Origin: Strix aluco | Lineage: Eukaryota; Chordata; Aves; Strigiformes; Strigidae | NCBI RefSeq assembly: GCF_031877795.1 | Contig: NC_133934.1 | Span: forward strand, 45,352,725 to 45,416,724 | Length of the DNA: 64,000 nucleotides | Reading direction: 5' to 3' | Shown: positions 14,096-25,900 of the stretch, one piece after another | How positions within the stretch are numbered: position 1 is the stretch's first letter | Layout: every line of letters begins with the position of its first letter | Translations under genes and position numbers: made by a program | Notes under the pieces: model-generated | What the model was told of the DNA's origin: nothing | The model's input: only the letters and a program-made list of their open reading frames with translations | The model's database searches: none

Positions 14096-14439
14096 CAAAC
14101 TCTCCCTCAGAATGAGATGCCCAGTTCCCCAAAGCCAGAGCAGCAACATAACTGCACAGGGGAAACTTCCTGAGGCAGAGTTCAGAAATGTGGCCCTTAA
14201 ACACAAGCAAGTACAAAAAAGAATGTAAGGAAAAAGTTCTTGATGCTGAAAAGCTGAAACCCAGGAATTTGCACATGATTTTATGGAGGGGTAGGAAATT
14301 CCCAGATTTAGCAGACAAAAACCACAGGCATAGCTATGCTGCAGATCATGAAGAGAGGGATGCCTCTCAAGACACACACAAAACAGTCCACCCTTCACAC
14401 TGCCTGGAGAACACCTGTTCTTCAGGAGCCCACCCAGAG

Positions 14440-16990
14440 ACCTCAACCCCAACGGTGGGGCCAGCCCGCCAGGAGGAAGCCGTAGCAAACACTCAACTGT
14501 CCCTTCAATCAGAGCAGTTAATCAACCTGCCCCAGGGACAAGGGGCAGGGAGGGGTCATTCCATGTTTGCTGCCTAAAGCAGCAGCCCGCAGGAGTGTAG
14601 GTACCTGAGCCCTGCTGACAAGGAGGTCCAGCTGCTCCAGATGACAAAGGGCTCCACAGCCTGTGACATGCACCCTGACTACAGGCTTGTCACGCTGAAT
14701 AGGCTCCTTCAAGGACAGCCAGGCAGGCAGGCAGGAGCCCAAGCCCTGCTTACAGGGCGGCCGCACTGCCAACCTTCCTACCAAGTGGGCTAGTGCTGTC
14801 CCAAAGAGAGAAGCAGCAAGTCTGAATGCTCCTTGGCACTGGATGGGAGGCAGGATCTACCTGCAGGCATGCATAAGGTTTGTCTTCCAGTCCTGGGAAG
14901 TCCAACTAATACATATTGCAGCAATTTTATTATTAACCCCCACACACACAAAGCCACACACATACCCACAGACATGCCATGGGCACACCACACACACAAA
15001 CACACAAACAAAAAAAGGGAATTCCCAGAAGAGGAAGACCAGCCCAGGCAGCCAGTAACATAGGTCCAAGCCTCCCAGACAGGCTGATGGAGCCCAGAGT
15101 TCTCAAGAAGCAAAGGGCCGTCAGTTGTTGCAAGAGGCCATTGCTGGGATAGGTCCTGACAACAGGCCTGTCATGTTGGTCATGGGACCAGCTGGCGGAA
15201 AGCTGCCAGAGGAAGGGGGCCCTCCCCTGCCTACAGGGTGGGCAAGGGCTTGGGGTGAGCTCAGGTTCTCCCATAGGTGAGGGGAGAGGGACTCTCACCT
15301 TCCTTACAGGGTCATCACTCTCCTCATGCAGCCAAAGGAGCAACATGGCAAATGGCCCCCAATCCCCAGACCTCAACCCTGCTTACAGGGAGGTTGCCCA
15401 GCTCCAAAGAAGAAAGGGGACCAAGAGGCCCCCTCTGTGGGGATGCTCATATGGGACTGGAGCCCTCTGCCCAGGGCGCCTCTCCTCTTCTGCCCTTCTC
15501 AGCTCTTCCTTGTCTGCCCTTCTTCCTCACTTTCTTCCCTCAGCCTTCCCAATCATCCATCCTTCTTTCTTCCTCACAGCCTATTTGAAGATACAAGCCA
15601 TCAGTTTGGGATGGAGAAGCATGGATTTGCAGTGCCCCTTCCTGCCACACAGACCAAGAGACAGGCTCCTGGAGCAGCACCACGGGTGACTCCCAGCATG
15701 CAAGAGCTAGGGCAACTCAGGCAAGCCTTGCTCTCCTCCCTGGGCCTTGCTCTGCCCTGCGCTGGCCCAGCTGCCTACTGCTCACACAAGGCAGAGACCT
15801 ACTCTGCAGTTTCTTGTCCCTTCACGGGTCCCCCTGGGCAGCACACCCAAACCTGCGCCCACCACCCCATCGGGGAGCAGCTGCCATCACAGGGCCACCC
15901 GTCTGCAAGGTGTCACCAGGCAGAGAAGGTGCTCTCCCACCTTTAGCTGCCTACTAGCGCAACAGGGACTTTGCTCCCTGCCCCTCTCAAGCCACCCCTG
16001 ATGGCCACCCCACCTCCCTCCCACACTGGAGACAACAGCCCCTCTACCCTCTGCTTACCAGCAGCTGCTGGGTCGTCCTCTAGCCAGGTGTGAAGGGCTG
16101 AGGGCAGGAGTGCTGGCACTCTGGGCACATTTTCTGGGGCTGGGAGGTGGCCGCACCCTCAGCAGGGAGAGAAAGAAGCAGCTGCTGCCCCATGTACAAG
16201 GCCGCCTGCCTTTGTCCCATTCCTTAAAGCAGACAAAACCGAGGCAGAAGACACCTCACACTGAGCTACAGGGCTGTCTTCATGGCTCTGTCCGGCAAAG
16301 GGCTCGCCAGCTCTCTCCAGAAGGGCGCGGGGTGGCACCGCACATCCCCTGGCGACAGGGCTGCCCGGCTGGCTAGCCTGCCAGAGAGGCATGAAGCTGC
16401 CAAAAGGCTGGTCACAGGGGCAGCGCAGGGCTCCAGCTGAGCAAAGGCTCACCCTCTCCTGCTGAGGCCAGCCTTGTCACGCAGACCCCAACTACAGGGT
16501 TGACCACAAAGAACAGGCTGACTTCGGGGCACCACTGGCACGCCGACCTGAACCCTCCTTACTGGCAGGTCGAGAGGCTGTTGGTATAAAAGTGTTCCCC
16601 ACTCTCCCAAAAGCATGAGCCTCCAGAAGTAGATGCCTTCCTTACAGGCCTCTCGCACCCTCTGGCCTAGACTGCCAACGGAGCATGAAGCCCCATGGGC
16701 ACAGACCTGGACCCAGATTCTTGGCAGGGCACAAGGCGTCAAGTCCTTAGCAGAAGACACTCCCAAGTGACACTCATCCTGGGGACACTGGGGACAGGGC
16801 TGTCACTCTCGCTAGCCAGCCCACTACAGAGCACCCTGGCCAGAGGCCAGAAGAGCAGACAGCCCAGCCCAGCCCTGCCTACAGGGAGGGCCCTCCACTC
16901 AAAGCGACAAAAAAGGCACTCGAGAGCACCAGTGAGACCATGCATAACCTGAGTCCTTCTTACTGGCAGAGTCCCTGTGCCCAGAGTGCC
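14440..16990. repeat. GC-rich degenerate tandem array, unit about 65-85 bp
   Basis: A core resembling CCTGCTTACAGGG recurs through this GC-rich block. Clear examples are near 14,679, 14,749, 15,231, 15,303, 15,382, 16,492, 16,558 (as CTTACTGGCAGG), 16,641, 16,878 and 16,959. Weaker ones lie near 14,615, 15,160, 16,720 and 16,795. Neighbouring cores are mostly 64-85 bp apart. The sequence between cores is only loosely similar, for example the recurring ACCTCAACCC/ACCTGAACCC just before the core. Long open frames occur on both strands because of the high GC content, but none resembles a known protein. This is probably an old, diverged minisatellite or local satellite. The part between about 15,450 and 16,250 is hard to place in the period. 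Confidence 0.6.
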
Positions 16991-17749
16991 TTTCCTCCCC
17001 TGTCTCCTGCACTCCCTTCCTCGGGACTTGCTCCTACTGCTGGAAGAAGAGATACAGCACAGGTTTAGGATTTGGAGGAGCCAAGCAAAACCTTCTACCC
17101 ACTCTCTCGGACAAATTAATCACCCTCCTCTGCTTCGCAAGCATTCTAGCTTGGCTGGGACTCTAGGCGTATTTGCAGGCAGCAGCATTGTGAGCAGTGA
17201 CAGGAGGAAAAAGCATCTCTGCGCAGATCTTTGCTCCTAGGGTGGCTTTATTTTTCTTCACTGCGTAACTTTTTTTTCCCCTAAGGTTTGTGGTTTTCTG
17301 GTTTTTTTTTCTCATGGTTCTATTAAGATATAGAAAATTTTTTTTATAACCTGTTCCAAACCTGCATTCATGACTCTCCGTTATCTTCTAAGGGAGCTTT
17401 TCATGTAGAGCCAAAGCAAGTCCTAAAACAAAAAGGTTTTTTAGTATTTCCCGTTAAAATAGTTATTCTTTGCTTCTATGGCACGTTGTTGCACAAGATT
17501 GTTTGCTCACTTACTATGATGTGGCCTCTCTCCACTTTCTAGCCCTTCCCCTTTCTTAGCTTTTCCTACCTAATCTCTAACTCATTCTCAGTTGTGCCTT
17601 TCCACAGTCCACTTGTAGTGAGTCAGTTTGCCTTCCCTGTGGACTCCCTGGGGATTAAACGAGCCTTTGTAAAGGCCCTTTCAGGCTTTGTTGAGACCAT
17701 TTCAGATTTTCCCACTAAATTCTCACTCTCCTTGCCACAGCAGCCACTT
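16991..17749. other. Spacer between two degenerate tandem arrays
   Basis: This mixed-composition sequence separates the GC-rich array from the 44-bp array. It includes T-rich stretches near 17,265-17,345. I see no gene or recognisable mobile element. Confidence 0.5.
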
Positions 17750-18960
17750 GGATACCTCAGCTGCATCTTGTTGCTGCATGTTAGCTTTTTCTTTTCTCTC
17801 CTTTTCAAGAGCTAATTTACTGCTTCCCAAATCAAACTTCTTTCCTGCTTGCTGTTACCATATATGTAGTCTCAGGTAGCTCAACATTTTTCCACAAAGC
17901 CCTGAGCTGGTTTACCTCAGCATTTTCCTCCTAAAATCCTCTGCTGTCCAATTCAGGAACCCTGTCCTTTTCCACCTAAACTCCACTGTTACCACTTCTA
18001 AAGTACTTCTACCCACCTAGCCAAAACCCTTCACTGTCCATATGAGGGTATACCTCTTTTTTTTCCTGAAATCCTTGAAATATGACATCTGGGTTACCTC
18101 AGCATTTCCCACCAGAACTTTCTGCTGCCCCCTCAGACAAATCTTGGTGCTTTCCATCTGAGACTTGACCACCTCCCCCTGAATTAACTCAAGTTTTACT
18201 ACCCAAAACTGTTCACTCTCTTTCTGAGACATATTAGCACTTCTAACCAAATCCTACACTGTTCCCTCTGAAGTACCTCAGTATTTCCCACACATGTGCA
18301 CTGCTCTCTTCAGACATTTAGGAGTGGTTCCCCTACTCCCAAATATCACTATCACCTTGAGGCACCTCAGCACTTCCTACCCATGCCTCCTCAAAATAAC
18401 TGAGCACCCTCCACCCCCAAGAACCTCCAGTGTCCTCTCTGAGATACCTCTGCATTTCTACTCCCAAATGGTCTGTCACCCTGGTGTACCTCAGCATTTC
18501 CTGCCAAAAATCTCTACTGCCCAGATCAGACGTACTGGATTGAGTCGTATCCCATCCCCGCCCCACACTGTCCCTTCTGAGGAAAATCTGTGACAAACCT
18601 CGCCTGAGCGCTCCACTGTCACTGCTTGGATTTCCCACCCAAATTCTCCACCGCCTCTGCTGAGGTGTCTCAGCATTTCTTGCCCAAGCCCTCTGAAGTA
18701 CCTCAGCGTTTCCCACAAAATAACTTCCGCTCTGCCCAGAAACGCGCGTCAGCTCTTCTGCCACCGCTCAGGTACCTCAGCCTTTCCCGCCCACAGAGCG
18801 CCCCCTGCTGTTCGCTCGGAGGTGCATCGTGACTTCCCGCCAAACCCCCGGCCCCGCCACCCCCCTCCAAGTACCTCTCCCCTCAGGTAACTCGGTGCTT
18901 CTGTCTGACAACTCAGCACTTTCTGCCCAAATACCTCCTCCATCTCCCTGAGAATCCTCA
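17750..18960. repeat. Degenerate tandem array, unit about 44 bp
   Basis: A phrase close to GTACCTCAGCATTTCCCACC recurs at near-constant spacing. Successive phrases start near 18,091, 18,138, 18,181, 18,225, 18,271, 18,313, 18,359, 18,397, 18,440, 18,482 and 18,527, which is 38-47 bp apart. Further copies lie near 17,751, 17,871, 17,911, 18,660, 18,696, 18,769, 18,819, 18,885 and 18,910. Between phrases a CCNCTGTCC(C)TCTGA-like segment completes the unit. Copies are strongly diverged. The period is not a multiple of three, so open frames through the array are accidental. Confidence 0.72.
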
Positions 18961-21900
18961 GATAAAGACTATATTGCGGACTTACTGAATTTTGATCACT
19001 AGAATATTAATTAAATTCTGTCTGTGGCACTGCAAAATGAACACTCGCTGAGGGGCCTCAGCATGTCCTGCACTGTTGTACCTCAGAGGCATGTTAGAAC
19101 ACCATCTATATAAAATAAAGTCGAGACATCTATAACTGCCAATAAGATTAACGCTAAAACTTGTCTGGATCCCTTGTAAAAGCAGCCTTATCAGGACTGT
19201 TGTTCCAAACTGCCAGATCACCTACTGAGTAGTCATGGCAGATCTGAAGTAGATCATACCCAGAGAATCATCAAAAATTCTGAGAAGCACTGGAAGAAAA
19301 TGTTCCATCAGGGAAACTTTATCCATAAATCATGCTGCAAGAAAATAAGCTTGTAGATATAAAACTCCCTTCTATTATGAAACAGCAAATCTCCTGAAAG
19401 ATTAAAAATAAAACAGTATGGGATTGAGTAGGTGCCTTTGATGCATAATATCAACACTTCTGATGGCAAAGCATGTTTACAGAGATCAAGATGACAATTA
19501 CATTCTTCGAGGGTTCAGGATGTAAAATATTAGAAGTAGATATTACTATTCTCGGTCTAACCCATTTTCTGTGACATAGAGACAAGAAGAGTATTGAACT
19601 TAGAAACAAAATAGGCGAGTTTGCTCACTGTAACACATAAAAGAACTCCTACAGGTATCAGTGAGTCTAACATTTTACTCACCTGTTTGTGTGGAAATTC
19701 CTAGTATTTCTGCTTAGTCTAAGTATGAGCTTTCTGTTGAAAAAACAAATCAACCATTAGGACCACAGAATCCTTCCATGCCAGTGTAAAACATTTAGAA
19801 GGATTTGGATCTCTTGTTCATATAACCGGACAGGAGATAACGATCTCCAGTCCACAACTGAGCCCAAAGACAGCTCCATCCTGGACTGTAAACAGATTAG
19901 GAATTGCTTGCCTAACTTCCTCGTTACTTGGCCTTTTATTTTCACCTGAATGTCAGTGAATATATGTGACTGAAGTATACATTTTGATTTGTCAGACACT
20001 GAGAAGACTTCTCAGCCAGTTTCTGTATCTCAAACAGAAATGTTCAGGAAACACAGTATTTGAAAAATCTGGAAAAAATATCAACATATAAGTACTGCCT
20101 TTCTTCAAAAGAAGATGAGATGGTGCAAATTTATTTAGATTATATGTTAACTAAATGGAGATCAGAAAATTAAACACTTTGTGAAAACATTTTAATTCAG
20201 AACAAGAAACTGTAATTGGTGAACTTGTCTTCTGAACGTGCTTCAGACAGGATCGTATCATCTGGAATTAACAGCAATTTGATGAAATGCCAAATTTCCA
20301 GTTTTGAATTCACTGATATTACTGTAATCTATTTGATGTATTCTTTATCTTGGATTCATGACTAACACCACAATGTACTTTTTGCAGAACTAAAATTAAA
20401 AATTGCCTAACACAAAAACACCTAGCTATTTCTATTTTTGGTATTTTTATTTTATAATTAAGAAGCATCTAGGAATATCTAGCTGAGTAATCACTGCATT
20501 ACCTAAACAAAGTCTTCTGCAACACAGTGTTTTGTTAATATTATTCCTGATCTTCGTCAGCTTCACAAAGGACGCCAGCCCCAAAAAACATGATTTATTA
20601 AATACCTAATACAAATATACAAATAAATACAAATCACAGAGTAGTTTTACTATATTGAGTAACAGCAGATGACAAAGAAGGATTTGAGTGAAGATTACAT
20701 GTTTGTGACAATAAAGTAATAAATCAAAGAGCATGTTTTTTATTTGTTTTAGTAATTGCCCTTCAAGCATCTTTGTATTTTATTGTCTCATTTGTGTATG
20801 TTACTAAGAGTAAGTGCAATAGATATTTTAAAGATAAAAAAAAGAGGTAAGCACTCACACAATGTAGTTGCAAAATTTCTGCTTTATCTTCAAACTTCAG
20901 ATTTACTCAGTCTTCTGGCTAGCTTTGATTTTTTAAATTTGACATTACTGTGGCTCTGTGAACCACTAAAAATTATTGTACTGCTTGATCATTACCCCCC
21001 TAAATACTATTGCTCTCCTCTGCTCTTGTATATTACCTTTTCCCAAACAGTTTATTAGGGAGCTTACAGTTAGTTTGTCCCATTAGGGCTCCATATGTCA
21101 ATGTCGCATATATCACAATATCACAGTCTAACGACTAACACTCCTAAATTACCTTCTTGTTCACAATTACTGCTTCTCTTTCAACCTTTACCAGTAGCCA
21201 GATTTTCCCTTGCTGCCATGGGCATCATCTTGTTCTAGTGTTTGATGTTCTAGCACCACAAGTCTAGTGGTTTTTTCTATGGAAAGAACTGCCCTTTTGC
21301 TGTCTCATTTCTCTTAATCTTCTTAAATCACTGTTTTCACCACCCTGTTTGTCACAAAGGCTGACTTGCACCGTGTCAGTAACTGCTCTTATTCCCAGTC
21401 AATCCAATCAGTTCTCTCTGGCATTACAGCAACCAGTTCCCTCATGACAGTATGACCTCTGATCTGATATCATTTGTACTTATCATTTGTACGTTCCCAC
21501 TCTTGTATTGAGCTCTTCAAAGTACAATGAGATTCCTACCGCACAGCCAGAGAGAAAAGATATAAATATCAGTACTACTATTAAGTTAAGGTACCCTGTT
21601 TTGAGTTCTAGAGAATAGAAAGATGAGAAATCAAATCAGAAGCACCAGCTGCCTGAATGAATAAGACATAGGTTGAAGAAACAAGGAAGGGAGTCTGAGG
21701 AAGTGGCTTCACTTACAAACTTGCCATCCGTTCTATTCTTTTTCACCTGCAACTGAAACTCCTTCTTCTACTCTGACACTGAACAAACAGGATGGTTACA
21801 TAAGGCAGCTAAAAAGCAGGGACACACAGCTGCCTTACCTTTGTGTGTGTCCATGTAGCCATTTTGTGTATACATGATTTCAGCTTCGTGGGAATAAGGA

Positions 21901-22795
21901 GCATTTGCAATAAACAGACATTCCCAGATTAATTGGAAACAAATAAGGATCTCTGGATTGTATTTCCTTTGAATATATTGAGTTACCTGAATAAGCAAAT
22001 ATAGTTAAGGAAATTACTTTTACCAGAGAAAGCAATGATTGTTTGAAGTTCTAGAGTATCACTTTCTGGCCACATGAAGGATGCCTTTCTCACTGTAGAA
22101 TTAAGATCTAATTATTTATCAAGGAGTTCATCACAGGGTGTGAAATCAGATGTCAAGTCTCTTTAATTTTTGCTAATATTTTGTCTCTCTACTCCAAATT
22201 TTTGGTTTCTTATAGTGATCTGCTTTTGGAGCACCTTCCTCCTCACTTCTTCCTCTTCTTGCCCCCAAAGAAAATGGACAAAGCAAAGTGGTCTAGTTTC
22301 TAATCCAGCGAAGTATGATCTTGGATAGGGGCAGTACACACTGGTTTGCAATGAACACATTGCTTCTGACTGGAAGGGACTGAACTCCTAGTGAAGTTTT
22401 GCTTCCTTTTCCACACTCTCAGAATTATGTTTCTGATGGAAGTATGCCAGCTTATATGGAGGGTTTCATCCATAAAATAAGCTAATGATAGAATGTAGGA
22501 CTTACATGCATAAAGAAGACAAAGTCCTAGAATATCTACATTCACAATAACAGCTTGATAGAAAACAGAATGTGAAGAAAAAAGAAATGGCCTGAAAGTA
22601 TGAAACCTCCCAGCTATAGACTTACTGCATACAGACGGTGAGGATATGTGCTCGATCCCTGTATGGGCCACCAAGAGGGAGCATAGCCAGAGCAACGGAC
22701 CCAAACTGGCTAATGAAATATCGCTTATCATATAACATCATGGTCAGTATGATGTTAATTGCTAAATAACCCTGTTATTGCATATCATCATTGCA
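18961..22795. other. Intergenic sequence, no gene seen
   Basis: AT-rich, low-complexity-poor sequence with only short chance frames. I see no recognisable repeat, RNA gene or coding exon. Confidence 0.55.
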
Positions 22796-22900
22796 ACCTG
22801 ATCTAGTGGAAGGTGTCCCTGCCCATGGCAGGGGGTTGGAACTAGGTGATCTTTAAGGTCCCTTCCAACCCAAACCATTCTGTGATTCTATGATTTTATG
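22796..22900 (+). mobile_element. CR1 LINE 3' tail, severely 5'-truncated
   Basis: The segment carries the typical end of the avian CR1 LINE: AGTGGAAGGTGTCCCTGCC, a GGTTGGAACTAGGTGATC motif, GGTCCCTTCCAACCC, and then the terminal octamers ATTCTGTG, ATTCTATG and ATTTTATG. Only about 105 bp of 3' untranslated sequence remains, so there is no coding capacity. CR1 copies usually arise by incomplete reverse transcription, which explains the truncation. Confidence 0.95.
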
Positions 22901-25900
22901 ATAAATCTGTTCAATTGTAACTTTTGCTGGCATATGACCTTTTTTCTTAGCTTAACCAATAAAGCAACCAGTACTTCTCCAGTTTTCTCTGAATTCATCT
23001 TGAACAGTAAAAATGTCTATTGCCTATCTCCAAAATTCAGAAATCAAATCTCAGATACTGACAAATGGTATTTTGAGATATTTTAATTAATCTAAGCAAT
23101 AAGAAAAATAAGGTTATTAAGGGATATACATTTCCTGAAATAAACTGACTGAAATCCATTCTGAATATATTGGATGGCATGTCTCATAGCACACTTTTTT
23201 TTTTTTTTGTGAGAGGCATCCACTAAATTATTATAATTATTAAAATACAACATGGAATGCAGATACAACTTTCCTTTTTTCAATAAAAATGCTTTGTGTT
23301 GTAGAGATTCTTACCGAGTGATATGTTTTTATAGACCTATTTGTTATAATCCTAAGGTATCTTTCAAGATTTGTAGTAAACAGGCCAGAATCTATATAGT
23401 ATCTGTAAAGTTAGGGCTGGTTAGGCTCATGTGTGATTTTACAAATTTTGATTCTGAAATCTTCCTTTCTTTTTATCACCCAGCCACTCAGTCTCTCAAT
23501 GTTCTTTTGCAATTCTTCACAGTCACCTGTATCTTTACTACCCTCATTAGTGTAATAGCTAGCAAATTTTGCCACCTCGTTTTCCAGATCACTTGTGACA
23601 ATGGGTAAGCAAAGTTTTCATATGTTCTCCATCTAATGCTTCAGGCTGAGAAATGTCACAGGCAGGTTAAGCAGTTCAGCCCTTCCACATACTCAAAATT
23701 CACTTTTAAAAATGAATCAGCAAACAGACCAGAGATCAGAATTCAGAATCTCTCAGAGTTCCAGGACACATGGTGCGGGACTAAAATAGTAATAATATGG
23801 ATTACTTTTTACTTTTTACTGGCTTAAGTAAGGGGAGACTGGACATTGGCAGTGGGGATCCCATTTGCACTGCATCTCTCCCTTTGCCTGGTCAAAACTG
23901 AGGTAATTTATGTAACAAATGGCCACTTAGTGCTATAGGGAGAAGGTTTTGATCATTTCACAAGGTCTGTTTTATTTTCTTTCTGAGGCACTGTAGTAGT
24001 ATTGCTTTTCATCTTATTGTACAGTTCATGAAACAAAGAGAAGTATTTTCCATTTTGTGATGCAGAGGGTGGATGTTTTCCTAGTCCTTCTGGACCAAAC
24101 ATAAATCACATGATGGTTTGAGATTGCAGGAGACTGGATTTGATGAGCCACATCTCTTCCACGTCTCTCTTCCTTGGTTCTCAAAGAGCCTTGTATCTAC
24201 AACAACAAAGTACTTAAAAAAAAAAAAAAAAGAGAGAGACAGGATTAAATAAAACAAACAAGACAGAAAAGGAAAGGAATGTGGCATGGTAAGAGAACAG
24301 TTGGCATATAAAATTTCTGGGACAGACAAAGCGGCAGTGTGAAACACAAATTCCCTGGATGGGAAAAGGGAGGGAAAACAGAGGCAAGGAATTTTAGGAA
24401 GTCCTGTGCAATATATTCATTCTAGTTTCTCTTTCCACTTTCTTTAGATCATTGTGGTATGCTGGGTACAATTTGTGTATGTAATGTGAAATGTGCTTGC
24501 TTGTTGTCTTTCTGATTACTATTATTTCAGAATAATCATTGAGTAAGTGCTTTCAACTGTGTTTGTTACCGTGTGTGTCTTACTGATGACGTTATGAGAA
24601 GATGACTCCATCTACAAGATTTTCAATTTTGTCTGAAGACACTGAGCTCATAGGAACCATAATTTCTCTCAAGAATTAATTCCATATTTCATCAGATGCG
24701 TTTCCAAAAAGACTACTTTCTGCAGACATACGTTTGACTTGTGAGGTTTGCAATTCACTTGTATGTAGCTCTCATGAGGGACAGTGTGGTGCAGATCTTA
24801 CCTATCAGTGAGGAATCAGTAACAAGATTTGAGCACTAGGGCAATGTGCTTTCAGTAGCCATTTTTGCTAGGCAGAACATGTTCTGTTTTCTGAGGCATT
24901 TTCATTTTTTGTAAGGTTTTGATGTTGGGTTGTTTTTTTAGGTTTTTTGGTACAGAGAATAATAATTGAGCCTAAGGTCAAATGTACATTGGTTCCCTGT
25001 GGTTAAGTCTGAATGCAATAGAAAGATCATCATGTTCCAGCCAAACATATGAAAAAAACCAGTGCATTTTGTGGAAGTAACTCCCTGAGTAGCAAAAGAA
25101 ATGTGAAGGGCAAATGAGCATGCATAAAATTCTTCAGAACATAATGATTTCACAAAAGCTATTCAACAATGAGTCTAAATATGCAACTTTCTCACCTGCT
25201 GGTCTTCTGAACCTTTTTGTTATCTTAGGTTAAACTGCTTTCTTCGGATACTTCAAAGAAGTGCCTTTTTATGGTATTCCAAACAAACCAGTTTTTGTTT
25301 CAAAGGGGCTTCTCAGAATTTTTCATAGTCCTTTTGTTATTCTGTTTCTTAACATTGGTCTTTTGGAAAAAAATAAAAAGCCAACCAGTTCTTCCTCATG
25401 ATTAGGAGGAGGTAAAACTTTCAGTGCTAGGAGCTTGTATATTGTCCCTTAACTGTGAAATGCCCTAGCTCTTGGGTGTTGACATTTCACATCCTACAGC
25501 CCATTTATGCTGATGCTAGCATTTTTGTAGGCAGGGTGGTGGTGGTTTAATTTTCACTGGATTTCTCCACCCTGACTCACTCTTGTCTGCATGAACACTA
25601 GTGCTGGCACAAGGAACAGGACAGAAAATGAGAGCTGGGGGAAGGGCAAAACCATCTATTTTGCTGGCAGTGCCAGTTTATGCTGCGCTGAAGTTAAGAA
25701 CTACAACATAAGAAATACAATCTGAGATGTCAAGTCTGCAGAAGTCTACAGCAAAACATTGAATACAGGGAGAAAGATCTTTTAGATTCAATTATTACAT
25801 AAGTGGATTAAAAATTACATTCTTTAATTTCTTTGTGGATTTCATGCCAAATGCCTGTCGTATATTGACACTTTAATGAGTGCCTGTCTACCAAAACATT

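Noticed and set aside
14072..16952. Many overlapping frames of 60-206 codons on both strands
   Set aside because: High GC lowers stop frequency. No frame resembles a known protein, and the region shows degenerate repeat periodicity.
18333..18764. 143-codon minus frame
   Set aside because: It lies inside the 44-bp degenerate array, whose period is not a multiple of three, and its repeated phrases are array units.
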